A DNA stretch of 64,000 bases. Source: Morinoia aosen. Lineage: Eukaryota; Arthropoda; Malacostraca; Amphipoda; Talitridae. This document shows positions 41,252 through 52,955 of this stretch, piece by piece. Every line of letters begins with the position of its first letter. Position 1 is the stretch's first letter. The DNA lies in NCBI GenBank assembly GCA_030386875.1, contig CM059562.1, positions 20,761,360 to 20,825,359 of the forward strand, in the 5' to 3' direction. Position numbers and translations under genes: made by a program. The notes under the pieces were generated by a model. It searched no databases. It had not been told where the DNA came from and worked only from the letters and a program-made list of their open reading frames with translations.

Positions 41252-41316
41252 ATGTCGCGCGGACATCACCATCACCAACACCCTCGAGGCGCTCGGCAAA
41301 GAATGGACTGAATCAG
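41252..41316 (+). CDS. Candidate host exon (65 nt)
   Basis: Reads CRADITITNTLEALGKEWTES on the plus strand, with third codon positions almost all G or C (GAC ATC ACC ATC ACC AAC ACC CTC GAG GCG CTC). The flanks are a weak acceptor (CTTTCAAG) and a fair donor (TCAG|GTTTGT). The frame stays open for 30 codons past the donor but becomes AT-rich there, which fits an intron. Protein unknown. Confidence 0.3.
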
Positions 41317-41969
41317 GTTTGTTTGAACTCTCCATTTTGCAAGTAAGATTCTTAAATTTGTATGGAAAAAACTTGAATGTCTGCATTGCGCGTTTAGTTT
41401 GCATTTGTTAAATAAACCATATCTACTCAGAAATTCAAATGCGTGTGATCAGTACACTAAATTTATGTGTTTGTCGAACGAGTGCAACAATTTTTTGTGA
41501 AAATATTGAGAGAAAAAGCACCAAAAACGGGTGGAAATTTTAGGATTAAAAATTTAGATGTAAATGTTTGTATAAATTATGCTATATTAAAGTCAATTCA
41601 ACAATTGAACGTAATTTTAACATAGAAATATTAGAATCTGATTCGATATTTTGTTTCGAAAAGCCGATTATCAATTGTACTAAAGTATTTTATTTTATTA
41701 AATGAATAAAAATTTCAGCTAAATGAATGTCTCCTGAATCCACTTCTCATGCTGTTATAATCCCTTCACTGTGACCTCAGTAATTAGAGTCTACCTAATT
41801 TGGGTTACATTGATCTCATCGATGCTACCAGTCTTCAAAATCAAATTTTGTGGTCCTTTTACTATATCAACATATAAGTAGCAAATGCGGTCTCTGCATT
41901 TTTTCAGCAAATATCATTTTTTTTTCAAGAAACACTCACTTCTTACGAATTATTTCACTGCGGTATTTT
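41317..41969. other. No feature recognised
   Basis: AT-rich; nothing named. Confidence 0.3.
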
Positions 41970-42255
41970 AATAATAATAATAATAATAATGAAGGCATCT
42001 ACGGATGCTTTATTTTCAATCAAGCCTGATACATATCACCTTGTACATTGGATTTTCAAATGCCTTATAACTAACGCCAGGACGCCATTACGCTTTCCCC
42101 CGGTCAAGACCGGTACCCATTTCAGACACCTGGGTAGAGTGGGGTATTGTGCTTGGAATTTTTCCCCTATATCCAACAGAGAAAATCGCCACCGCCAGCG
42201 CCGAGTTTCGAACCCGGGTCTCTGCCGCACGGCGGCAGAACCTCTAGCACATGGA
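41970..42255 (-). mobile_element. tRNA-derived SINE copy 3
   Basis: Minus-strand copy with B box GGGTTCGAAACTCGG near 42205, A-box-like CCATGTGCTAGAGG near 42245, body TGAAATGGGTACCGGTC, and an (ATT)n tail, seen as (AAT)n at 41970-41990. Longest and cleanest example of the tail. Confidence 0.75.
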
Positions 42256-42671
42256 TATTTCGTTAATGCTTACATCACCTGTATCGCTGGAAATTGATTC
42301 ATGATTCATTCGTCGACAGTATTATGATCGAAGAATCCATTTAGGTTCTTTCATTTCAATAGGGTCATATTTTCAAGGTAACAGTTTATACGCTGTGTAT
42401 TCAGAGTCGTTGATAAATGTTTAATGAAAAGCGTCCTTCATTTCAAATTCAATTTATCAAAATTTATCTCTCTTTGTTTTCTTTTACTTACAAAAAGAAA
42501 TTAAGAACTTGAAAAATAAGATGTTCATCATTGAAAATTACGACTGGTAGTACACACTAATGTAACACAAATCAGTTGAGAGGGAAGCATGAATAGATTA
42601 GGTAGAAATAAAGTAACTGATTTGACGAATTCTATGGATATTACGGATATACAGTATACATATACAGCATA
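42256..42671. other. No feature recognised
   Basis: AT-rich DNA between SINE 3 and the TA-flanked MITE. Confidence 0.3.
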
Positions 42672-42908
42672 TACCGGGTGTTGTGTAATTCGATGCCCAT
42701 ATTTAAACTATATACAGAAAAACGCAAAATAAAGCGATTTTCATGATTGATAAAAACCTCAAAACTCCTTCGTTTGCGAGAAATGCTGACCTAAAATGAT
42801 TTCTCGAAAACAGAGTTTTGAGGGTTTTGTCACTCCTGAAAATCGTTTTAGTTTGCGTTTTTATGTATATGGTTAAAATATGTACATCGAATTACCCAAC
42901 TCCCTGTA
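42672..42908. mobile_element. Palindromic TA-flanked MITE
   Basis: 237 bp with arms of about 115 bp: TACCGGGTGTTGTGTAATTC at left and its diverged complement at right (ending CCCAACTCCCTGTA). TA lies on both sides. The TACMGGGTGTT-type end and TA target suggest a Tc1/mariner-related MITE; this is inference. Internal AAAACTC/GAGTTTT motifs pair in the hairpin. Confidence 0.65.
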
Positions 42909-43619
42909 TAATACAAGTAGATTATATCTGTATATGTATACAGTGTATATATTTATAGCTGCATTTATTTGTTTCTACACACATTTTGTGTAGGTGGTCG
43001 GGAGATGACCACAACGTTTGAGCTATGTTATCAGGCAGAAATTGAATTGACTGGAAGCTCCGATTCTTACGATCAGATCGAAATTGCATGACACTGATCT
43101 ATTTCTGATTGATTTCTAAGCGATCACCTCAAGAAAAATTCGGAGTACGACCGATAATATTTGGCTAAGAAGTCAGGCGTATCCTTTACTTTTTCTAACC
43201 ACCCTCGCAAGAAGCATATACAGACGAGCATTTTTTCTGAGTCAGTGCAGTCTGTGAGCCAATTTTCACAGGACTTGCATAATTCTGATCTTGCAGGCAA
43301 GAGAGTCTGATTCTGAGGCATCCTGCGATCGACGAAATTCACGTCGAAACTGTATGCAAATTTTGCCCAGATCTTAATAGGCATGTAATTCGAACGATCA
43401 ACTTGTACCCTCTAATTCCTACCCAAGTTAGAAAAGGATATTTCATTCCTGTCAAATAGACGCATGTTGTCATACTATGCCTTTTCACGCGCAGAGTAAT
43501 TAATGAACCATAAAGGATGAATTAAGGTCAACTCCAATCGAGTCTAAACCTATTTTGTACACTGGAGTCCAGTAATGAATTATAGCAAACTTTTTCTATC
43601 TCTTATCGCTGAGAAATAT
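42909..43619. other. Unassigned; one 87-codon minus-strand frame
   Basis: The minus frame 43384-43124 begins with ATG and has a cysteine-containing stretch (ELCKSCENWLTDC, then CICFLRGWLEKVK) that looks protein-like, but base composition is ordinary for the area, there are no splice signals I trust, and a frame of this size arises by chance. Function unknown. Confidence 0.2.
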
Positions 43620-43705
43620 CTACCTCGCACTGCAGGGTCTCGAACCCTCGGCCATTTCCCATGAGAAGAGAGTGCTTTTATCCATTTGGCCGCGGTGACC
43701 ACAAA
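43620..43705 (-). repeat. tRNA-like pseudogene or SINE head
   Basis: On the minus strand GGCCAAATGGATAAAAGC resembles an A box and GAGGGTTCGAGACCCTGC a T arm with B box. The acceptor ends do not pair, so it is not a working tRNA. It is not the head of the SINE family described above. Confidence 0.45.
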
Positions 43706-46203
43706 GAAGAAGGACCCGGAGCGGTGGCAACTCGTGACTGAACATCTGCCTGACTACAGCTCCAGCACCATTTTAAACTTGTATAAATCTTCTGAACGTG
43801 ATGCTCTTGGATATTTATTTTATTTTTTCTTTCTTCTTTTTCTTTCAGCGGAACTTTTTTTATAACATAAAACATTAAGGTAACACTCGATAATTTGAGA
43901 TCGATTGGTAATTTTATTTAGACTACCCTGTGCATATGAATTGGATAGATGAACTGAGTTACACTTGAATGCAACTGATGAAAAAGATGATACTGAATTA
44001 CCCAGAAAACAACCTTGCAAATCACTACATCTACGCGCTGAGCACCAAAATTCACCAAGTTAAACTAACTTTGAAAACGACCTTTTGAGTAAATTTAATC
44101 GAATCTTATCATTTCTTAAAATCTTTCCTCGATTCATAAAAATACAAACGCGAGAGCTGAAATAGGAAGCTAATAAAAATAAGCGCAAAAATTCTCTGTG
44201 TATAACTATATTTAACTTAAATTCACGTTTCATATGTTTTTTATCTGAGCAAAAAAGCTTCCCCTCACTCATTATCTTCCGATCGGTCGCTAAATTTCCA
44301 ATAAAGTATCCCTTCTCATACGCGAGATGTACTCATGTCTACTGTAGTTCTTCTTACTTGAGGTGTCGACTGCCCTGTAAAAAAAAAGTGAAAATAAATA
44401 CACAAACAAATCTCACTGATCGATCCCTTGCACAATACAATCGCGTTGGTTTGCTCCAGCAAAGGGTTTTCAGCTTTTAACTTAGGAGAGACTGAGTGAA
44501 ATGCTAGCTTAAATGAACTGAAAGGGCTCTCCATGACCTCTCTTCCTTACTTTCTTCATTTTGTAAGATATCCCCAGCAGTAGCTTGCTCCGGCAAATGT
44601 GCCACTCAGTTTCGTTTATACGAACACTGGACCGTTTTTTCCAACGTGTGTGTATAAATACCGCTCTGCTCTTGCGTTATGGAAAATAGCTCATGCACGG
44701 AAAGACGCAGAACATCAAAGATTGGGTGCCTCAACAATCTGCAAAACGAATGCTAAGTTCCCCACTTTTCATTTCGTTTCTTTATTTTGCGCAGAAATAG
44801 GATATTTTATTAATCTTCGCAACTTCTGGAAGCTATCGCGACCATATCCTATTTTACGAGCTCATTTTTTCTCCTCATGCTACATATTTCTTTTCGTCAT
44901 TAACTGTTTCCATGATTTTAACCTCTAATTAATTTTTCGTCAGTTTAGTCATGAAATATTTTTTCTAATAAATTCCAGGTATTATAATAATCATATTTTG
45001 TAAGTGATACAATAAATGTTCAGTAAAATGTGAGTTCCATCACCTCAGTATTTAGTTTTTATTGAACAATCGTTTGAGTACAATTACGGTGATTTAAAGT
45101 CAGTTCAAACGTCGTTTCAGAATAAACGTTACCTTAATTCAATAATTGTTTTATATTTCAGTCTGTGTTTGTACTGTGGGTTTGAAGAAAGAATGCGCAT
45201 AAATGGATGGCCAACCGTTTGTTAGTAATTTACAATTAGAGACAGAGTTGGAGTTCGCTAAATAAAGGCACGAATTTACGGAAAAAAATAGTAGCTGCAA
45301 ATGTTCTTCATTTTTTAGAAAAGATTTAGTGATGACTTCAAGTGCAGCAGGGTCTCGATTTTATACTTTTTTTATAAATTGACATTAACTGTAGTTTTTG
45401 CAGCTACAGAAATACTTTATTTAGAGAGAGAAGTGTAAGCTCAAGTTGCCGACTGAGTCCAAAAATTCTTAATGTTAAATATTGGCTTCAGGAGAACTAA
45501 GCCGAGATCGTGTAAAGAAGAAGCCTCGTCTAAGAATGTATATCATTAACTTATACTAAACCTTCAATTGGAGCTTTGGAGGGAAATATCACTGGTGGCC
45601 AATAATTATTTGAACAAAGACGTTATGCAATACGAAAGGATCCTATTCTTGTAATCTGACCGATCTACATAATGACCATTTCTCTATTTCATTTATATTT
45701 ATACTTACATCTATTGAAAATTCATAGTCGTCTCGGGTCTTATTTAACCATAGTTTTGAACAATTAATAACGCACCACATGTTCATAATTGTTTCGTTCC
45801 CCTTGGAACGAAACGCAGTATTTCTCGCTGTGGCTCTCACCCGTTCTTCGTTCGGTGAAAGCACAAGCGTGGTTTGTTCTCTCTGGTAGGCATGATCGGC
45901 TTGCATTTGGAAAAAACTTACCTTCTTATCGCTCTCGTGTTTTTATTCCATTAGCAAGCGTTTATAGAGTCAGGGCCATGTGGTATTCGTCGAAATTCCT
46001 TTCCTCGCTCGGCGACGCTTTCCTTCTGTTGGATTTTACGAGAACTCGCGAGTTAACAAAAACAATCATGGCCGACTGCAGAAGGAGAATCAACGCAATA
46101 GACGTGAGCAAATTTCTGGGAGAAAAATACACAGACATGTGTTTATGTGTCTCTAAATAAAAAACCAAAGAGTTGTAACGACACACGCCACACTACAGCC
46201 TAG
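43706..46203. other. No feature recognised
   Basis: AT-rich DNA. Open frames near 44599-44928 and 45789-46160 have no domain or motif I can name; the latter includes an ATG-led stretch ending before GTGAGC (near 46105) that could be an exon but is weak. Confidence 0.25.
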
Positions 46204-46321
46204 GGTTCCCACCTCTTATCCGCCCTGGCGCGAGTTCAGATCGGACTGGTGCACCAGCGCTTGCCCTCCCGCGTGTTCCGGTCCAACTTGGCCACAAAAC
46301 TTGCTACTAGTGGAAAACCAG
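46204..46321 (+). CDS. Candidate host exon (118 nt)
   Basis: A GC-rich island between AG at 46202-46203 and a good donor CCAG|GTAAAC. The frame GSHLLSALARVQIGLVHQ, then RLPSRVFRSNLATKL has third positions nearly all G or C in its second half. A minus-strand frame using the same wobble column (AKLDRNTREGKRW) is also open to a TGA, so strand is uncertain; the donor favours plus. No homologue recognised. Confidence 0.3.
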
Positions 46322-46450
46322 GTAAACTATCAATTAGGAAATAAACCATGAATAAGGAAATTAATTATCAATTATGCAATAAACTACCAATTTGGAAATA
46401 ATTTATCATTTAGGAAATAAACTATCAATTACGAAATAAATTATCAGGTA
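46322..46450. repeat. Short AT-rich tandem repeat
   Basis: Irregular units of about 22 bp built on AACTATCAATTAGGAAATA, five to six copies. Confidence 0.6.
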
Positions 46451-48460
46451 GAGCAAACGTCAAAAATTTCTCGCGTTTGAAAGTAAGGGTTCCACTAACT
46501 TGAATTGAGACGTCGAGAAGTGAGTACAGTGTCAGGTCAAGACAAAGTACGTGGGGACAACTAACCTACCTCAGCCCCGTGTCTGCCAATGCTTAGGCGC
46601 GATCATCCCACTGAAGGGTAGGTGTCCTCCGATGCGTGCCTCCGATACTTGTCAGTATCCTCCCACAGGTGAGGTGTGCACGGGCTGCACCCCATCGCAC
46701 TCGGAGAATAGTAAACCAAATTCAGATAATCAAAATGTCGAGCGTCTGGTCGATGAGGAAATCTTCCGTACGTGAAGTTATAAGTAGGTAGCAGCGAGGC
46801 TGAAGGTTGGAGTGAAACTGCCGATGTGAGGCCGTTAATTAAAGAGGTTGCGTTTTGGGGTTGCCGACAAGACAAAACGAAAAGACAGAAAAGACTAGGG
46901 AAAAGTCCTTAATTAAGTGCCCAAAACGCATACAGCACCGTTTTGTAACGAAGCTCCATACAAACTAGTTGGTAACCACGTCTTTTCCATTACTTCATTA
47001 TATAGTACAAATGCAAAAAAAACAAGTGGCAATATTCATCCACAATTTCTAAAAACTAGTAATAACTGCTCACATAAGGAAGAGTTTTTTCATTATTCCC
47101 CCTACCACACGTCAAAAGAATAACAATATTTTATAATTGAGGGCATGGGTGAATGAGCAATGACTGCCATTGCTCGGGCGCGCCTTAGCAGACAAATTTG
47201 GGTTATGTTCTTGATTTTCAGTTTATCACAATATAGTTACGGTACGTTATGAAATCAAGTGAAAAGTGGGAGGTATAGTGTATGAATTGTTTAAGAATAC
47301 ACGATATAAGTTAACTAACAGTATGTTGAATTCATCACCAAAGTTTTGCCGCCCAGGTATTGGTTTGGTGAAATCCACGAATCTTATCGATTTTATTTGT
47401 CTTCGGTAAGAGCTCTAGGGAGAATGCAGAAGAGCGACGAAAGTTGCACTGACGTTCGTTCGCACAGCAAAAGTTGCTGTAATGCTCACCTCAAGTTATC
47501 GAAAGCGACGATGTTAGGAAATATGTCGCTGCTGATTTAGTTGGACGAATAGCAAATTTTACTTCCTGTTATATGTGTTATATATTTTATTCCCGACACA
47601 CTGTATATTCCCGACATGTTATCATTTAATATTTCAAATCGTTTAATAATTTCCTGAAACAACACAGAAAATTGGCTCGTTGGACAACACAGATAATTGT
47701 CTGCTCAATGAACCAATTTTAATTGGTTGGTAGTTCAGAAATAACTGATTATCACTGCATTGCATAACACACAGCATAACCATAGGTACAAAGATCTATA
47801 AAATCGAAAACTTGCGAGAGAGCAATTCGTCGCAGTCAAGAGCGCAAAAGGAAAGATTTTTCACATAAGTCAGCTGTTCTGGAAAAAGTTGCGATCATAA
47901 GTAACTAGGACACCGAACGCGTCAAATAAGGGTGCAGAGACGCAGCACAAAAAATTGTACATACTAGCAGCGATGTCATTTGTTCGAAATGACGTCAATG
48001 TCGCTCATGTGCAACAGGCTTTAGTTACCTATTGTTTGCGTACACTACGATACGTTATCGCTCAAAATTATTCATGTGGGTTTCAAGCGATTTTTTCGAA
48101 GAGGAATGATAATGGTGGGTTCAAGATGGATTTTTTAATATTCCGAAACTTTTGCAATACATAATGTACATTTTAACAGTGGTTCTCCCTTTTATACTAC
48201 GCGTGAGATTTCCCAAAAATCGACTTATTGGGAATACGCTGGGGTATAAGGTTGAAAATTCGATTGATTAAACCGATCGAGGGAAGTCAACTCATGTATT
48301 TTTTCGTATGCATGTGAGCTATAGTTTCCACTGAGTGGCTTTTAAGATCGACCTGATCATGTGCCAATTGTTTCTAACTTCGGTGGGGCTTCTCGAAAAT
48401 TTTTTTAACTTGGTGTTATAATTGTAAAAATTGTACCAATTGTTATAATTGGTGTTATAG
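46451..48460. other. No feature recognised
   Basis: Includes a GC-richer patch at 46560-46700 that I could not match to a gene or RNA, and AT-rich DNA. Confidence 0.3.
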
Positions 48461-48471
48461 ATAATTATAAT

Positions 48472-48513
48472 CCAGTCTCGGAAATTGCTTTCCGAGACTG
48501 GAAAGCAATTTCC
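48472..48513. repeat. Two overlapping, mutually exclusive hairpins
   Basis: CCAGTCTCGGAAA (48472-48484) pairs with TTTCCGAGACTGG (48489-48501) across a 4-base loop. GGAAATTGCTTTCC (48480-48493) pairs with GGAAAGCAATTTCC (48500-48513) across a 6-base loop. Both are perfect and share bases, so only one can form at a time. Confidence 0.85.
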
Positions 48514-49880
48514 TGTGAAATGTTGCGAAGTGAGGCAGGTTACGAGTAGAAGTGAAACGTTGTAAGACGAGACAGGTTACCAGTAGAAGAAGTGAAAAAT
48601 GAACCGTATAAAAATGGAACTGGAGTATATAATAAGTATGGAATTTGAAATATTCTTAGGAAAATCATGAAGGAGGAATGCATTCATACAGTTGTAACAC
48701 AAAAGGTTTAAACTTTACCGAAAGAATAGTCTTCCATGAATTTTCAAATAATTAGAAATTTAACAATATTTGTTTGCAAAAGCACTGTCACAAAATAATC
48801 TCGTTTCGAAGAGTACTTTTTCTCTGTGATTTCTGGTATGACTATCGATCAAAGTTTACTAGCCCGAGTATTTACATTGCATGCCATCAGTTGGCCCTAT
48901 TTCTTCTGGTCGATATCGTAGTGCCACACCTCACTGTACTCTGTAAATAGTCAAGCCTGTGCAATAGCTTGCTTCTTTTCAAGGCACGAGGTATTTCCAG
49001 CTACAGAGAGCTGCGAAGTGATTTCCACTGCCTCTGACATTTATTTTATCTTTATGTTTCTCGCTTAGCAAATTGTTCACTGCTCACACCATAGAATTCA
49101 ATGTTAAGCTACCGTGATGCTAACCTTACCATGATGTTATTTTTTTCCACTTTTAAGTTATTTACTACTCTTAACTGCAGGTTTACTATATAGTGTATAT
49201 TTAAAAGTACTCATGTTCTATTGTTCATTCAAATCATAGGAACATTTAATCATTTGCTGAGCTTCCATACACTAGTTCGATTTGTTAACAAAACTTACGC
49301 ATCCCTATTAACTTATTTTGTCTCTAAAACATGCACGCAATAGCGTAAACTTTGCAGGTTCAATTATTTAAGATCGGGATAATTTTAACATTTTACAAGC
49401 TTAAACAATAAACTTCCTTTTTATACAATTCTTGGAGAACAATCGCTCCTTTACTTGTTTATAATATTTAACTTGTTTTGTCTTCATTTTTTAGCCTTTT
49501 CTTCGTCATAGTCACAGGTCTGAAACTGTAGGTAAAGATGTGCCATTCCAGGGTTTTATTTATTTAATTATGTGCAAACCAGATGGTTGGTTTTTAAGGA
49601 AATAATTTCTTCTTTAGGATCATTATAATAACTTCTTATATGGTGAATAAGCAATTTCTCATGTGAAAGGACTTAAATAACCATTTAATTATGCTTCATC
49701 TTAGACACTGTATTCATTCAAGCTTGTTTTGTTTCGAAAATTATTGAATTCCAGAGTGACAGAAAATTGGATGAATATCAATCTGTCTTAACTTCAACAT
49801 CACAACGAAAAAATTTACAATCGAAAATCTGTTTGCATGTAGATGTACTTGTCTTCTTCCCATAGTTATGCAGTTCATCG
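48514..49880. other. No feature recognised
   Basis: AT-rich DNA without a coding frame or named repeat. Confidence 0.3.
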
Positions 49881-49892
49881 AACAGCAGCGTG

Positions 49893-50075
49893 TGTGTCCC
49901 CCCCCCCCGTAAGGTGCCACAAGATGAGTTTTGCAGAAATCACTTCGTGTGCGACACTCCGAGGTGCCGCACTGCCGTACAAGCGCCGCGCGACTCTCTC
50001 GCTAAATCCGCCATCAGTTGACACGGGGACGTTGCGAGATAAGGTCATGTGTGGTAGCAGAGCTCATGTACTGAG
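49893..50075. other. CpG-rich patch, possibly exonic
   Basis: Follows a run of ten C. Both strands are open: plus MSFAEITSCATLRGAALPYK and minus MTLSRNVPVSTDGG followed by FSERVARRLYGSAAPRSV. Composition is far more GC-rich than around it. No splice signal decides the strand. Confidence 0.25.
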
Positions 50076-50166
50076 AGAAGTACAACAATTCGTTGCCACA
50101 AACTTGCCAATCGTCAATAGTGGTCGTTTGTGCTGCAGTTATTTTAACGGACATTGTGCGAGATGA

Positions 50167-51174
50167 AAAGTTGACGAATTGGGTTATATAGTACTTGTTC
50201 GGTGAGTTGAATATCACCACGTGGAGTTCATCAATTAGGTACAGTTTTCTGTCGTTGCCGGCGTCATCCTTTGGTGAAGTTCGAAATGTGAAGCTAAATG
50301 ACCTCATACTCCTTTTATTTATGATATTCTGCACTAAATTATCAACGTTTTTACTATGCTCTTCATATTCTTAGGGCACTTCTGCGTTATTCGGGCATAC
50401 TTCGCTCAAATGATGTGAAATTCCCGCCTTGCCGCTACAATAGCGACAATATAATAACAGTTGAAGTGAAATATTTAATGTAGGCTAATTAGATTTATGC
50501 TATTTTTATTTGTTTTACTCGACATGTTTTAAATATATTTCCTAATTAGATTGAAAAATAATTAAACAATGATGCCCAGCAACTATGAATTATTATTAGC
50601 TGATCTAGGTAACAATTTTTTTCGTTTTTTTTGCGTTATGTAGACAACCTCTCAAGAAGTCATGCAAAGCATTGAGCAATGTTTTCCCGGCCGTCGTGAC
50701 CTTCTGTTATTGTCTCGAAAGACTGCATTTCTTGTGTAGTGTTTGTTTGCTAACTCATGTTGCTAACTGTGATAAACGCGATGTTAAACTCAAGTTAGGG
50801 TAATTTTTAAATTCAGCAGATGGAGCATTGTGTTCGTATACATATATATACATACGTATATAAATGAATGAAAATATTTTGATCTAAAAAAACAGCAGTG
50901 TTCCTGCAGAAACTGTGTACTTAAATTACTTGTTTAGGAAAAGACTTATGATGTCACTTGAAGAATAATTGCTGGATATGAAATTCAAAATGCTTTGTTC
51001 CTTTTCACGTCTCGACAGTTCGCTGTCGAGGGCCATTATTGGTATCCGCACGTAGACCGAAGTTACGGATGGGATCGTTTCCTGTTATAAGTTCTGACGA
51101 ACTTTTGAGTGTTGAGTTATTTTTTCTTGAATTCTACTTTCGAAATAATCATTGGTGAAATAATAATAATAATC
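50167..51174. other. No feature recognised
   Basis: AT-rich DNA with short ATACATATA runs near 50840. Confidence 0.3.
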
Positions 51175-51652
51175 GAAAATAATCAATAATCGAAATAAAC
51201 TAAGTTTTCTTCTATGCACTTTCCGTCTGAAATGAGTATTTTATTAGTTATAGCGGTAAATGACTTACCGCAACTCCAGTGTTTGAAGCGGCAAGTAATT
51301 CAAGGAGCACGTCGGACAGCAACACTGCAATGAAGTCTCGCTTCCAGCGCGATCGTCATCAAAGACGAAACCAAACCTACCGCTATACCTCGTTAAATAC
51401 TCATTTGACGAAAAAAGTGTATAGAAGAAAAGTTGTTTATTTCGATGTTATTACCATGATTCAAGCAACAAAAAAATCGAAAATCGATGAGTAGCTGTTT
51501 ATTCGAGCGCATTCGTCATCAAAGACGAAACTAAACCTACCGCTATAAATCGTAAAATACTCAATTTGAGACGGAAAGTGCATGGAAGAAAACTTGTTTA
51601 TTTTGATTCAATTAATTAGGTTCATGCACCAAAAAGTGGAAAATCGATAACT
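51175..51652. mobile_element. Foldback MITE copy 3
   Basis: Same family as 381-4236 and 4768-5340: CTAAGTTTTCTTCTATGCAC at left, GGAAAGTGCATGGAAGAAAA and CACCAAAAAGTGGAAAATCG at right, with TACCGCTATA and CATCAAAGACGAAAC inside. The left tip has decayed; the right tip ends near GATAACTG. Confidence 0.65.
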
Positions 51653-52610
51653 GTCATATCCTTCAGATTTACCAAATTGTTTTTCTTTCTGAAATTGAAG
51701 TGTTTTCGTGAGTTGAGCCTTGAAAACACGACTTCTGAGCCGCAGGGTAAGCGAAAAATTATACTTCATTTTCGTTCATTTCGGTTGCGATGGCTTGCTT
51801 GTTGGAGTTATGCAGCGATGAACCTTAATTTCTGGATCGATCTGGACGCCTTTCCCGCCGAGAACCTTAGGAAATGTTTCCTTGTTTTGGCTGACGTGGC
51901 ACTCGTGGGGGCGTGCGTGTTTTTTTCAGGTTTTAGGCTTAATTGAATTTTAAGTATGCATTTGCACATGAAGATGTGTTTTCTGGATACCGAGAGAAGT
52001 TTTGTTGTAGGCAATAATGAAATAAATGAAAATGTACAGAAGCATGAATAAATGATTTGCAAGGCAAGAAAAAACAAACGATCTTTTTTCAATTACATTA
52101 ACCATTATTTGTACCAAAATCTGGAATCATACAGTCTATGAGATTATAAATTATACATTTGTAGTTTGTGTGTACTTACACATCATGTATGTACTTTTTT
52201 GATTACTCACAATGCCTCAAAATTTCTAATGCGAATTATAACGGAGCAATGTACTCACTGGCGTTGTATTCAATTAAAAAAATAATCATAGGAGAGCTCT
52301 TGTTACATGACTGATCTCAAGGCCAACCAGCGGTCGTTGATGCTAGGCCCGGGCAGCAAACCGTGAGTGTTCACGTATTTCTAAAGGGAATCCTGCTTAA
52401 TACTTCAAATTGCTAGAACATCGAACGCAACGGGATGTGTTTCTTCCTTCGCCAAGTATCGAGTTGTCTTGCCCTCAGAAGTGCAGCTTATTTCCCGTCT
52501 AAACTCTCGATGCTAATTTTGATGAGCTCTTGTTTCTAATATTGCGTCAGAATTTTTAAGTTTGCCTAAAAAATTGGTTAAGTCCCAATTTTTTCTACAA
52601 GTTGGCCAAT
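51653..52610. other. Unassigned, with a possible small exon at 52322-52362
   Basis: Mostly AT-rich. A GC-rich island ends at a strong donor, AAACC|GTGAGTG, and reads ANQRSLMLGPGSK in one frame; the acceptor (CTCAAG) is weak and other frames are open. Unknown. Confidence 0.2.
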
Positions 52611-52955
52611 GTGAATTTGTTGAACAAGATTGTCAAATCGAAATTCGTGCAACAAGATTGTCAAATCGAAATTCGTTCAACAAATTTGTCAAATCGAAAT
52701 TCGTTCAACAAATTTGTCAAATCGAAATTCGTTCAACAAATTTGTCAAATCGAAATTCGTGCAACAAGATTGTCAAATCGAAATTCGTTCAACAAATTTG
52801 TCAAATCGAAATTCGATCAACAAATTTGTCAAATGGAAATTTGTTCAAGAAATTTGTCAAATCGAAATTTGTTCAACAAATTTTTCAAATCAAAATTATT
52901 TTCACCAAGTTTGTCAAATCGAAATTTGTTAAAGTTTTACAAATCGAAATTTGTC
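52611..52955. repeat. 28-bp minisatellite open in three frames
   Basis: About twelve units of 28 bp (CAAATTTGTCAAATCGAAAT plus 8), with starts at 52631, 52659, 52687 and so on. Because 28 is one more than a multiple of 3 and the unit has no stop in any plus frame, all three plus frames stay open and encode the same 28-residue cycle. Last units are diverged. Confidence 0.9.

Noticed and set aside
43620..43705. Functional tRNA gene
   Set aside because: The acceptor stem does not pair and the T stem has a mismatch.
46560..46700. Possible snRNA (GGCGCGATCAT resembles part of U4)
   Set aside because: Only about ten bases match; no Sm site or full structure found.
48178..48440. hAT-like end CAGTGGTTCTC at 48178
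   Set aside because: No matching inverted end or 8-bp duplication found nearby.
52611..52955. CRISPR-like array
   Set aside because: Units are contiguous with no unique spacers, and the genome is eukaryotic; it is a minisatellite.
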